NCBI GenBank assembly: GCA_963969595.1
Contig: OZ018408.1
Span: 12,707,823 to 12,771,822 of the forward strand
DNA from: Neckera pumila
Taxonomy: Eukaryota > Streptophyta > Bryopsida > Hypnales > Neckeraceae
Direction of reading: 5' to 3'
DNA: 64,000 nucleotides
This document shows, piece after piece, positions 12,747-23,220 of this stretch (the first letter of the stretch is position 1; every line of letters begins with the position of its first letter). The notes under the pieces were generated by a model that saw only the letters and a program-made list of their open reading frames with translations, had not been told where the DNA came from and made no database searches. The translations under genes were made by a program, and so were the position numbers.

Positions 12747-13479
12747 TCAGCCGCCCTTAGCCTTGGTTGCTAGAGGGAGTAGCAATTGGTAGCATGAAAT
12801 GACGAAAGTGACAAAACCCAAGCCTCCATTGACACGTGGTGTGATGGTGCAAAGAGCCAATTGAAGCAACTCAGTAGAAACCATAATGTCCAAGGCCAAT
12901 TTGATCAAGTTCAATAATCTTGTTCTTGACTTCTTCAAATTCTCTTTCCGTTGTTCGTTCAGCTCTGTCTCTTCGTTGCTGTCGATACCCTTTGCCCATT
13001 TTAACTCCCTCTCTACTTTCTTTGTGGCAGTCTCCAAGCGAGTGATTTCTGAAACCTCAACAAGAGTAGTACAACAAGAGCTAGTCATCCAATAGAAGAG
13101 AGAAATTCTAGAGATGAGGCTCAAACATTCTACGTCTTTGTAAATGCTAGTTCTTCCGGCCCACACAATTTGATCCAAAAACAAGAAGGTTCCCACTAGA
13201 GCATTCTTTGCCTTGCCCAATAGCACAATTGGTAATGGCATTGCTTTTGGTGCTTGAGCAAGTAAGGACATTCAACTCGTTCAACGCCTTCGCTAGAGGG
13301 AAAACCTTGCAAGCCAAGCTGGTGGTCTTGTTCACTTGTGATGCTACACCCGGCTCACCAACGCTGATGAACTTGGACCCGTACTGGATGGCGTGGCAAA
13401 TCTTGTCGCGCGTCTCTGCCTTGTTTAGATACATCACCAAGAATGCGATCTTCGCCCTCGTCACATCCAAAGTTGCCAT
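12747..13479 (-). pseudogene. PEX11: PEX11 peroxisome-proliferation protein, single-exon copy broken by one extra base
   Basis: Two overlapping minus-strand frames together give a full-length PEX11 of about 243 residues. Start ATG is at 13479 and the stop is at 12747. The first frame has the N-terminal signature 'TLDVTRAKIAFLVMYLNKAE' and 'KICHAIQYGSKF'. The second has PLPIVLLGKAKNAL, FLFLDQIVW, SLFYWM and the C-terminal LLQLA..TPRV..GFVTF.ISCYQLL. PEX11 proteins are peroxisomal membrane proteins that tubulate membranes during peroxisome division. Alignment with remembered plant PEX11C/D/E places one extra base near 13263, in the loop before PLPIVLLGK; without it the spacing is exactly that of the family. 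No intron is visible, so a retrocopy is possible, but no poly-A tail or target duplication was seen. A sequencing error or a very recent loss would look the same, because no other stop is present. Confidence 0.85.
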
Positions 13480-13918
13480 GGTTGCTATCCTTGTTGCTGC
13501 GACTCACGCCCATGCCCACCTATGACGGTATCCAAAATCAAATCCCTCCATCTGACTTTCGCAGAGCCTTGCAAAATCAAACTAAATGAAAAATTGATGC
13601 AAAGAAGAATTTCAGAAATTAATCAAGCGCCTTCGATTTCAATTAAGTTGCCCATGTAGCTGTAGCAACGCCTACCTCTATTGCGCACGCTAGAGACAAA
13701 ATTTCTCTTCAACTAAGAACGGCAAACCAAAGCTGAAGTGCAGACGGATAGATGCACAGACAAATATATACATGTAAAAATTACAAGTTTATGATTTTAT
13801 TTCAATTTGATAAAATGAACCTTTTTTATCCCAACATGATAATTATATGGTTTACAATGAATTTATAAACTGAAAGCATAATAAAATGCTAGTGATTCTT
13901 TGCCAAGTGATTAGATCA
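13480..13918. other. Upstream flank of the PEX11 copy
   Basis: The first 200 bp or so are GC-richer than the surroundings and would be the 5' untranslated region of the minus-strand PEX11 copy. AT-rich repeat sequence follows from about 13750, and a paralog of 12470 begins near 13888. Confidence 0.4.
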
Positions 13919-14089
13919 CAGGGGGATTTTTTGAGTTTTCCTGTCTCACTTTCCCCTGTGAAAACGACAATCTTGTGACTTTACCACGTGTCACAAGATT
14001 GTGACTCAGGGTAAAGTCACAAGATTGTCGTTTTCACAGGGAAAAGTGAGAGGAAAGTGAGACAAGGAAACTCAAAAAAGCCCCCTGTG
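13919..14089. mobile_element. Short fold-back element with CAGGGGG ends (hAT-like MITE candidate)
   Basis: A near-perfect inverted repeat: arms of about 75-80 bp run from CACAGGGGGATTTTTTGAG to the mirror ending CTCAAAAAAGCCCCCTGTG. A central part around 13985-14015 repeats TCACAAGATTGT in both orientations. The flanks match the uninterrupted paralog at 12466-12495, so this is an insertion into an older repeat. CAGGG-type ends and an imperfect 8-bp flank pair (TTAGATCA / TGGATACA) fit a hAT-type element, but this is weak. Confidence 0.6.
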
Positions 14090-14333
14090 GATACAAGATC
14101 TTTACAAATGAAAGGCAAGCTATCTTTTACTCCATAAAAGGAAAATCCAAGAGTGCAAATGCAAGAAAAAGCAAACTAAGTCAAGAGAGCCTCAAAGCTT
14201 TAAATACCACCCTAGTTGACAAGAATAAAGTAATAGTTTACTTCTACAATTATTCTACATAAAGTAAAAGTTAACTTCTACTTGAAGTGCCACCTAAGGT
14301 AAAGTCTCAAAATAGCAAGATTCCCAAACAAGA
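14090..14333. other. Continuation of the interrupted repeat
   Basis: The sequence resumes the repeat interrupted by the hairpin. The word AAAGTAAAAGTTAACTTCTACTTGAAGT near 14262-14290 is a small dyad. No gene. Confidence 0.4.
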
Positions 14334-15081
14334 TTAACCCCTAAAAGACCAAACACCGTTTTTTTGGCAACATAGCAATTTTGGGCAGCTCGCTACATCC
14401 GGAGTTTTTTTTTTTTCTTTGAAATTTTCATATAACATGTGCCCAAGGATTAGCTTTAAGGTCCAGCAATTTTCATAACTATTGACTACATGGTTAAAAA
14501 GTTATTGCATGATATGTAATTTTCCGTGTTTGGCAGGTAGTCGAGTAGCTCAAAAAACTCCTTCAAAAATCACTTTTTTGAAAATTGAAAAAGTTGGAAG
14601 TGGTTCTAAGGAAACATTTAAGAGTGGAAAAGTCTGAATCACTCCATTTTGCTAAAGGAGGTGAGAGTTATTAGGAATTCCAGTTTGTGGATAGGTTTGG
14701 AATTCAGAGACTCCATACCTGCCCACAAATTGGAATTCTTAATAACTCTCACCTCATTTAACAAAATGGGGTGATTCAAACTTTTCCACTCTTAAATGTT
14801 TCCTTAGAACCACTTCCAACTTTTTCATTTTTCAAAAAAGTGATTTTTGAAGGAGATTTTTGAGCTGCTCGGGCTGCCCGCCGAACCCCAAAAATTACAT
14901 ATCATGCAATAATTTTTTAACCGTGTAGTCAAGGGTTATGAAAATTGTTGGACCTTGAAGCTACTCCTCAAGCACATGTTTTGTGAACTTTTCAAAGAAA
15001 AAAAATAAAAACTTTGTTTGTAGTGAGCTGCCTAAAATCACTATATTGCCAAAAAACGGTGTTTGGTCCTTTAAGGGTTAA
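14334..15081. mobile_element. TTAA-bounded fold-back element, family 1 related, copy A
   Basis: A 748-bp inverted repeat centred near 14705. The left end TTAACCCCTAAAAGACCAAA mirrors the right end TTTGGTCCTTTAAGGGTTAA, and similarity between the arms continues to the centre (arms about 350 bp). TTAA is present at both borders (14334-14337 and 15078-15081). The arm sequence '..TTTTTTTGGCAACATAGCAATTTTGGGCAG..' matches one end of copy G at 25.85 kb. Copy A is therefore two head-to-head copies of one end of family 1. It could form a long hairpin if transcribed. Non-coding. Confidence 0.8.
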
Positions 15082-16108
15082 ATTATATCTATTTGACATG
15101 GTGTCACACATGATGCCATGTCACATGACAGAATGGAGAATTGATGATGCCTACACTACAATGATGCAACATTTGGAATTCTTGGATATATGAAGGCCTA
15201 CAATAGCTAAATGCATCTTATTGTGATATGTTTCTAAACAGATCTTTACACATTGTTGCCTAAAATTTATAAAAACTATTTGTAAGAATCAAGCATAGAT
15301 TTGAATTCACCTGATTTCAACACATTAAAAAGCCATATTTTATTCATATGGCATACAAAAAATGCATTTGAAGAAAATTTAGAACCTTCCTTGACTCCCA
15401 ACAAGATCCAACAATAACATTTGCCAATCAACAATAGGAACCGAGCTCAAAACTTTATTAGGATAATTTTAGGTGTCAACACTCAAATTTATTGCGTAAT
15501 GTTGCCTCTGCTTCAAGAAACATCTGTAGATAAATTAAGATAGGAGGCTCAAAAACCGTTCACTTAAAGATTGGTCGCCCTTTTTCATGCGTTTTTTTGA
15601 ATGGGAGTGTTTTTTGCTCATTTTTCAGACAAAGAGAAATAGATGCAAAATTACTACTAGAAAAAATGTGTCCAAATCAATAAAGAAATGGACAAAAAAG
15701 TGTTAAAATGGTCTTCTTTGTTGATATAGAAGTGTTGACTTGGACAATATCCAACAAAAACTTGTTCATTTTTTTGCTGATTTGGTCACGTATAAAAAAA
15801 ATCATTAAAATTTGTCTATATAGAAGCTGCCACGTGGCAGATTTTGTAGCAACAAAGGCTTTACAAAAGATCCCAACTAGCAAATAGCAACATGCCATGT
15901 AAGCAGACCAAGTAGGTAGCCCTCCATGCAAGCAGGTCAACGGGGTAACTGCCACGTGAATAGGTGGGAGGCCAAGTTTTGAGCCCTAAATCTCTTGGAT
16001 ATCATCCAAGAGTCTAAACAAATATACAGTGCAATAACTTATTTGACCATAAGAAGTGTAGTATTTTATTTAGTTAGTTTTTTCATTGCTTCCCAATTAC
16101 TTTATAAA
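15082..16108. other. Intergenic DNA, no gene seen
   Basis: AT-rich. A reading frame at 15677-15955 (minus) has no recognisable features. The segment 15830-15970 contains several CCACGTG/GCCACGTG-type words (G-box-like), but without a gene nearby these are not interpretable. Confidence 0.4.
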
Positions 16109-16457
16109 AGCAGCAGACTTTTGAGGTTGTTTGGCATAATAAAATAACGTTTTTCAAAACACTTTAGACTAATAAAAGTTGGAAAATCAAACTAGACTTC
16201 ATTTAAAAAAATCTATTTGTAATTTTGAGTCTTTATCAAAAAGTTATAGACAATATTCAGAGAAGATATTTGAAAATGTCAAAAACATTGTTCTTTACTA
16301 CCTTTCTCTGAATTTTGTCTATAACTTTTGATTGGAGACTTAAAATCACAAAAAAATTTGGAGGAGAAAGCTAGCTTGCTTTTCCAACTTTTTTTCATTC
16401 AAAGTTTTTGAAAAATGTTACTTTATTATGTCAAAACAGCCACAAAAGTTTGCTGAG
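16109..16457. mobile_element. Fold-back element of about 350 bp
   Basis: Inverted repeat centred near 16285. The left arm reads CAGCAGACTTTTGAGGTTGT then TTGGCATAATAAAATAACG. The right arm, reversed, reads TCAGCAAACTTTTGTGGCTGT then TTTGACATAATAAAGTAAC. The arms are roughly 160 bp. No target duplication was identified. Non-coding. Confidence 0.7.
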
Positions 16458-16485
16458 ATTAAAAGACATCCAATTGTATATAGTT

Positions 16486-17394
16486 AAATTTAAAAAAAAA
16501 TACATTGCACAATATCCTTAAGCAATGATATGGAAATCCTATTTTGCCATTCAAAGAATTTTGCATACCATAAAATATAACAGGTGTTTTTGTTGCATAA
16601 TGAATTTCAATTTCTATGCAATTCCAATCAAGCATACCAAATGTGGACTTTAGAAAAGCAAAGTTCTATTTTTGATGAATTGTTTCATTCAAAATTCATG
16701 ATCTAATGTGATAATTGATTGAAAAGCATGAGTGATGAATTCTTTAAAATTTAATTGCATGGATATGTAGGAAGCTTTTATACGCATATATTTCATATTA
16801 AAAAACCACCCATTAAGCAATAAAAAAATGATCAATGAAGGGTTCAGCGTGACGTATTTTATATGAATAAGTTTTATAAATGGGTACTTATATAATTTAA
16901 CTGGATTGTTCTATTTCACCTTCATATTAAAAATGCATTTGTACATTTAAAGGAGATGGTACAACTACTTTGCTCAAATGTAGTTAACTTAGAAAAATAT
17001 CTAAATTACAAAATTTGGTCATACGGCACTTCATATTGATCTCTTCATTGATCGTTTTTCTATTACTTGATGGGATGTTTTTTATATGAAAGATGTGCTT
17101 ATAAAAGCTTCCTACATATCTATGCAATCAAATTTAAAAAATTCATTACTTATGGTTTTCAATCAAGTAACACATAAAATCATAAACTTTAAATGAAACA
17201 ATTCACCAAAAATAAAGATTTACTTTTATAAAACCCAAACTTGGTATATTTGATTGGAATGACATAGAAATTGAAATTTCATTATGCAAAAAAAGAAATA
17301 CCTATTCTAATTTATGGTTGCAAAATTCTTTTAAATGGCAAAATAGGATTCATGTATCATTGTTTAAAGATATTATACAGTATAATGTAGTTTT
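16486..17394. mobile_element. Long fold-back element of about 900 bp
   Basis: A second, larger inverted repeat centred near 16940. The left arm from ACATTGCACAATATCC through CCTATTTTGCCATTC, TTGCATAATGAA and ATTCCAATCAAGCATACCAA is mirrored by the right arm ending near 17390. Arms are at least 400 bp at roughly 80 percent identity by eye. It abuts a truncated family-1 element starting near 17410, so it may have inserted into or next to that copy. Related arm-like words occur near 38760-38960. Confidence 0.7.
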
Positions 17395-17409
17395 TTCTTA
17401 AACTTGATT

Positions 17410-18193
17410 ATATAAGATTCAAGAGCAAAAGTTATGGCACAATAAGCAAAAATGGAGTTTGGCAGGCAGCACAAAAAAAATCACAGAAAGTCAAAATGTT
17501 TTTTCTTTAATTTTTTTTCAAAGATTATATTTTTGTCTACATGTGAAGCTTTGTTTCATTCAATTTGGACTAATAATGAGAAAGTTATGGACAATCTTAG
17601 TTTTTCGGGCAATCTAAGCATTTTCTTGAAAAATTAACTTGTAGAATTTACTTTTGACTGCAATTTCTATAATTTCAAAAAAAAATGGTTAGATAGTGTT
17701 AGATTTTCCTTCTAGAACAATCTCACCGTTGGGATTATTGTAATTCAATTCCATCTAGAAGCTATTAACAATTTAACTTTTTCTTCAATCTTGAACTCAC
17801 CTCTACTTAACAATTTTTCAATGAGTGAAAATTACATGCTTTTTTTCCTAATTTTTTTTTGTAGATTCTAAACTCAACTATTTAATATAAATAAGTAGAA
17901 AATCAAAATCAGTAGTGCAAAAAATTTGAATTTAAAAGATTCAAAGCCAAAACATCTAGTCAAGCAAGGTGCAAAAAAACTTGTTTTCTTCACTTTAAAT
18001 GCATATATCTTGCAATCTACATGGTCAATTTTTCTGAAATTTCTTCCATGTATTCAAATACTAGTCAAGTATAAGCTTTTATAGTTGGATATGCAAAAAA
18101 AGACAATTTTTAAAGTTCTTTTCTCTTTGCAATAGAAATGGCAGTTTTGAGTGGTTTTTGATAGGAAAATCACCTTGGTCCTTTAGGGGTTAA
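17410..18193 (-). mobile_element. TTAA-bounded element, family 1, copy H (left end missing)
   Basis: Minus-oriented family-1 copy. Near 17430 it shows 'AAAAGTTATGGCACAATAAGC', and it ends at 18190-18193 with CCTTTAGGGGTTAA. It carries the usual '...AATGGCAGTTTTGAGTGGTTTTTG' terminal block near 18130. The opposite end is absent; the sequence breaks into the 16486-17394 fold-back. Its right flank is the same family-P sequence that flanks copy D at 23.3 kb. Confidence 0.75.
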
Positions 18194-18271
18194 AAAAGAA
18201 TACAAAAACACATTACAAGCCTTGATTGGAAATAGGAGCACTACCAGTTGGAAATGGGTGGTCCGACCTTA
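18194..18271 (-). mobile_element. Family P fragment flanking copy H
   Basis: The reverse complement of this stretch (CCATTTCCAACTGGTAG, TATTTCCAATCAAGGC, TTGTAATGTGTTT) matches 23235-23316. Family P is defined by the intact copy at 30520-30922. Here P is present only on one side of the TTAA element. Confidence 0.65.
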
Positions 18272-19546
18272 TGCACAGTTGCACATGCATGAATGCTGGT
18301 GTACTTAACTGAGCAAATTCTTAACGAAATAATAAGTTAAATTAGAATGAAATGCTCTTGATGGCAGGTAAACAAGATTGAACTATCTTATTTGTGATAT
18401 GGGAGAACCATCCATAGTCAACCACTTAAGCTATTCCTCGCATGGTTAGGAACAATGTCGGGTAGAAACACCTAAAACCGTCAAAATAAGCAATTCAACA
18501 CAGTCGGAGGCACCTTTACCTAAAAAAATGTTTTAATAGTATTAGCAATTGAAAATTATGAATTAAAAATTAAATAAAAAATATTTTTCGGACACGGCAT
18601 GTAATTTCTATAAATTTTCAAAGTGGAAGCTCCCTAGATTGCTAAAACTGTCCTATAGCTGGACCTGGAATCGAAATCTGACAAAATCCACACTCAATTA
18701 ATTGTTATTAAATAAAGGGACAATTTAATGACACTTTTTGAAGGGCACTTTAATAAAAATCTAGGGTACATGAATGACTACAGTAATGGTTTTGGGTGTT
18801 TTCACCTTAAATTAAAGCAATGTAAATTTGTTGCCATGTAGAAAGATAGAAGTCATGGGGATTGCTAATATTTTGGTACTTTTATGCCTTGAATTGAGAT
18901 TACTATGAGTTTTGGAAGCCATAAGTTAGTCTAGACCATATTCAATGTATAGAATCTTCCATAACTGCTCATTCAAAGCCGACTTTCGCTCTCAAAACCA
19001 AAGACATGTGTCATGACAATGATGATCAGAAGATGGTTGAAAACCAAAAATTGATGATTAGAAATTAATTATAGTCTCTATTGAATTTTCCAATACCTAT
19101 AGATTGTCCATAGGGGCTTGGTTGAGAATGGGTGGTTCTACCTTAGGAATAAAATTGGATCTACATTGAATAGTTAAATTAGGTTTCTCCTCACTAATTT
19201 CTCAATATTCTATACTACATAATTATTTATTGATATTGTACAAGGATGCAGTACTTTTTATAAATCCAGAACCAGAACCATGTGTGTGGTATGGATTGGT
19301 GCATCAATTCACCCAATTCAAAGAGTCATATGCACTTCCAAATAGACAAGCAATGAGTCATGAAGTAATTTTTTAGGGTAATTGAACCTAATTGTTAAAG
19401 CAACCTAATTTTACTATTTTGAATAGATTTCTTAGAAATTTCCAGTGTAGTAGGAGGCCAATTAACCCTAGAAGGACTTTATGGACACTAATTGTCCAAT
19501 GGATGACTTCACTATTAACCATCAAAATAAAGAATGCAGCCATTGA
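18272..19546. other. Intergenic DNA with a degraded family P copy at about 18750-19146
   Basis: The end of a P copy is visible as GAATGGGTGGTTCTACCTTAGG at about 19127-19147. An inner block near 18890-18950 (GATTACTATGAGTTTTGGAA, then TAGTCTAGACCATA) aligns with the reverse complement of P around 30730-30790. A separate block at about 19340-19430 (GACAAGCAATGAGTCATGAA...) is paralogous to 22690-22775. No gene. Confidence 0.5.
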
Positions 19547-20459
19547 TTAACCCCTAAAGGACCAAGGCCATTTTTCTACCAAAAAACACTCAAAACTGCC
19601 ATTTCTATAGCAAAGAGTAAAAAAAATTGAAAATTGTTTTTTGTTCACATCTAACCATAGGATCTTATACCTAACTAGGATGACAATGTGTGGAAAAAAT
19701 TTCAGAATTTTTGACCGCACATATTGCAAGATATCTGTATTTAAAGTGACAAAAACAAGTTTTTCAGCACATTGCGGGACTAGATTTTATGACTTTGAAC
19801 ATTTTTAACTATAATTTTTTGCACTACATAGTTTTGAGCTTTTAATTATTATAGTGGAGAATTGAGTTGAGAATCTAGGAGAAAAATAAATCCAAAAAAA
19901 TTTAATTTTCATTACTAAAAACAATTGTTAAGTAGAAGTAGGTACAAGATAGAAGGAAATTCTAAAATATTTATATGGAATTATATGGAATTGAAAAACA
20001 CTAATCCCAATGGTGAGATTGTTCTAGCAAAAAACTACATCTCGTGGAACTCTTTTTTTGAAAAATTGTAAAAATTGCATTCAGAAATGAATCCTACAAG
20101 TTATTTTTTTTAGGAAGCTGCTCTAAGTGCCTGAAAAACAAGATTGTCCATAACTTTCTCATAACAAATCCAAATGAAATGAACCAAAGCTTCCCAGATA
20201 GACAAAAATATAATCTATAAGAAAAAAAATTAAAAAAAATTAAAAGAAAAATTTGCCCCCCGTCCCTTGTTTTGAGCTTATTTGGGCATAACTTTTTTTC
20301 CCGGTCACTAATTGAAAAATAAAATTTGTTCCCATGAAGCTTAGCAATTTTTCTATCTCCAAAAAAAGTTTCAAAAAATCACGATAAAAATTCAGCCCAT
20401 AGGTACCTGCCCGAAATCCCATTTGTCCTCCAAAAAAACAATGGTCCTTTAGGGGTTAA
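19547..20459 (+). mobile_element. TTAA-bounded element, family 1, copy C (best full-length copy)
   Basis: A 913-bp unit bounded by TTAA on both sides, with an 18-bp perfect terminal inverted repeat TTAACCCCTAAAGGACCA (TTAA included). Inside the left end: AAACACTCAAAACTGCCATT. Inside the right end: AGGTACCTGCCCGAAATCCC. Copies D and E align along its entire length. The two open stretches inside (60 residues each) are chance. It is read as a non-autonomous DNA transposon. TTAA target and CCC termini are the hallmark of the piggyBac superfamily, but no transposase is seen in this window. Confidence 0.82.
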
Positions 20460-22202
20460 ATAATCAAAGTATTTTGGTAATTACCTTGGTCACGGGCCCG
20501 CATCCTTCTAGGATTAATGAAACATATGTAGGCCAACCATTCCTAGATACATTTGAAGAAGTATCAGTATTTTCTAGAATATGTAAAAATCATATACAAA
20601 TTACAGTAACTGAAAGTGGAATTTTTTTTTTTTTAGGATAAATTATAATTTTTTGGAGTGAACAACTTTGAAGCTCGTAAGAATGACTAGGTTACCTTTA
20701 AATCAATAAAAAGCTAATCCTTAATGGTTGTCTTATTCACCTAAAAGACTTAAATATATTTTTTAAATGGTTATAACCACAAGGTCCTAAAATGTCCCTT
20801 TCTTTATAAATATATTATTTCCTACTATAGCCACCAATAAAGATGATCCTAAGTTGTAACGTGCACTCCCTCCAAAGTGTCTCTATCACATCCCCCAAAC
20901 GCGACTTCCTTTAGTTATTCCAACAAGGCATATTTATGCTTTTTACATGGTCATAATGGGATCATTCCTAAGATGACAAATCAAAGTCATGCCTACATTG
21001 AGGACCTTAGCATCGAAGAACCAAACAACCTAAATTAGACCTTGTTTTATCTTAGCATATTGTTTGAGCTATAAGTCTTATGGTAATTGTTTAGTTCAGT
21101 TTTAATTAAGTTGTCACCCAAACATCACATATACAAGGTCCTTCAATGGTCCTTCAATGGTCCTTCAATATACAATATTCAATGGTTTTAAAGTATAAAA
21201 CTTGACTTCGATATGCAAGCAATCTAATCTTCAAGGGATTCAATCTGCAAAGAATTGCTCTACAAATGGTGGTTGAGAAATGTAATCATTATTAATATAA
21301 TGTAAAATTATTAAATCATAGAAGTCTTATTTTAATCTATATTTTGTAAAATTTTGAATATGATACTCTTCTTTATTTCTAAAGTTTAATTTGGTGCTCA
21401 ATTATTAGTAAAATTAATTTTTTATATGCTAAAGACTCCAAAATTATACAAGTAAGAGCATCTCTACTATTTCACTGGGAAGGGACTTGACCCAGTTTGG
21501 TTATTCTACTAGTAACTCAAAGATAAGCCCTGTTACCTTAGCCAAGCAAAAAAAAGGCAGTCTTTTTGCCATTCTTCCAAACTTGTTTATCTTCTCATGT
21601 TGGTTGGATACCCATCAAAGGATTGTTATTGTAAGTTGTTTTTTGCTTGATTTCAACACAAAGCCTCCTAGCTGTAGCTCAAGCTCAAACCAATTCCTTC
21701 TTGTATTTTGAAAGACAAAGATGTCAGTATGGCTTTGGAGAGGTGAAGGTGAACAATACTTGTAGAATTTTTTTGATTCCCAAATTGTATCCAACTTGAG
21801 CCCGTAAGAGTTGTTTCCTAGGGTCATGTTTTTAATTAAAGAGTGGAGACACTCTAAAAGCATCACTGCTATATGCCAATTACTTTGCCATGCCAAAGGC
21901 TGTTTGGCAGGCATAGGAAGAGCTCGTCTCTAGCCTGTCTTTGACCATCCTCTATTGTTTTCCTCTTTGCAACATTTTAAATTAATAAAACCCTGAAAGT
22001 CTTGTGTGTGTTATTTTGTATTTGAGGCTCAATCTAGTTCCTCAAGATTGCTACACTATGTTCATTCAATTGTGTGTGACAAGGTTAGCCACAAGAAACA
22101 AGACCCAAATAGAATGTGGTAGAATGTGGGCTCAATTAAGGAATCAATGGGCTCTCAATCCTATGTATGGAGTTAGGGGTGATTTTGAGTAGAGTGAATT
22201 GC
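20460..22202. other. Intergenic DNA, no gene recognised
   Basis: AT-rich. A small tandem repeat GGTCCTTCAAT occurs three times near 21140-21170. The stretch 21480-22190 has somewhat longer open frames on both strands, including one of 99 residues on the minus strand, but none shows a domain, a splice pattern or a recognisable similarity. Confidence 0.4.
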
Positions 22203-22483
22203 TTAACCCTTAAATGCCTAAGGCACCAAATTTTGGTGGCAACAATACTTTGAAGTTAAAAAAACCCTAAGTATATTACAATTTTAGTAGTTTAAGTTTA
22301 TATTTCTGCAAAATTCTTTATAAAGTCTAGTTTTAGCATCAAAAATCCGATTTTGAAAATGAGTAAGTATTAAAACACCCCCATGACCAAGCATTATAAC
22401 ATTTCTTATAAAAATGTTGACTTTTTGTTCAAGTTAGAGCTAATTCCAAGAAGGTCAAAAAAGCCTTGGATATTTAGGGTTAA
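22203..22483 (+). mobile_element. TTAA-bounded element, family 2, copy M (281 bp, internally deleted)
   Basis: Starts TTAACCCTTAAATGCCTAAG and ends CCTTGGATATTTAGGGTTAA. Its left 110 bp match the left end of the 57935-58576 element (GCACCAAATTTTGGTGGCAA, TTTGAAGTTAA, AAACCCTAAG). The right end (TTTTTGTTCAAGTTAGAGC) also matches. The middle is shorter, as in an internal-deletion derivative. Confidence 0.75.
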
Positions 22484-23220
22484 CATATTGGTGGAATGTG
22501 CCACAATGGGGGAAGTCGGAATACCATAAGTGAAGGTTTGATTTGGCCTCCAGATGTCAAAATTCAATATCCACGTCAGATTCTCAGAGATCCACGTCAC
22601 CTCACACCATTCACAAGATGACATATGACTTTTTATATACAAAAGTGAATTAATTTTTGCAGAATCTGACATTCACGTAGGGTACACTAGACAAGCCATG
22701 AGTCATGAGGTAACTTTTCTGGGGTAAGGCAACTTCATTGTCAAGGCAACCCAATTTCAATATTTAGTGTATAAGGTAGTGTGCTCTTAAATGGACCATT
22801 TAAGCCTACCTAACTCATTGTTGACAACAATAGATATTTCAAGCAACCTGTCACCCATTCCTAGATAGAGGTCTGTTTTGGAACGTGGTCCGTTTATTTT
22901 CTTTAAAAAGAAGGTGACTATTAAAAGAGAGAGAAAAAACAGTAGGGAAAAAACATCAATCCGGTTCTCCTGACCAATTCAATTTGGGCGGCAATCTAAG
23001 AAATAGATGCCACTGGGGCTTGTGGAGAGTTCCTGAGCATAAGACATTGTTCTTACACGAGGTGTCAATGAATTCCTGTCTAAGCAAATTTTGTCTTTCT
23101 TCACTACATTTGTCGTAAAAGAAAAGGATGTGACTTCTTTGGGCCATGCCCGCAAGCACAGCATCCCTCCAAGCTTTGTTGCAAATTTAGGAAACAGAAT
23201 ATAGTCCGTTTTAGAGCACA
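22484..23220. other. Intergenic DNA
   Basis: No gene. The block at 22690-22775 (GACAAGCCATGAGTCATGAG...GGCAACCCAATTTCAATATT) is a paralog of 19340-19430. A 94-residue minus frame near 22979-23263 has no identifiable features. Confidence 0.4.
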
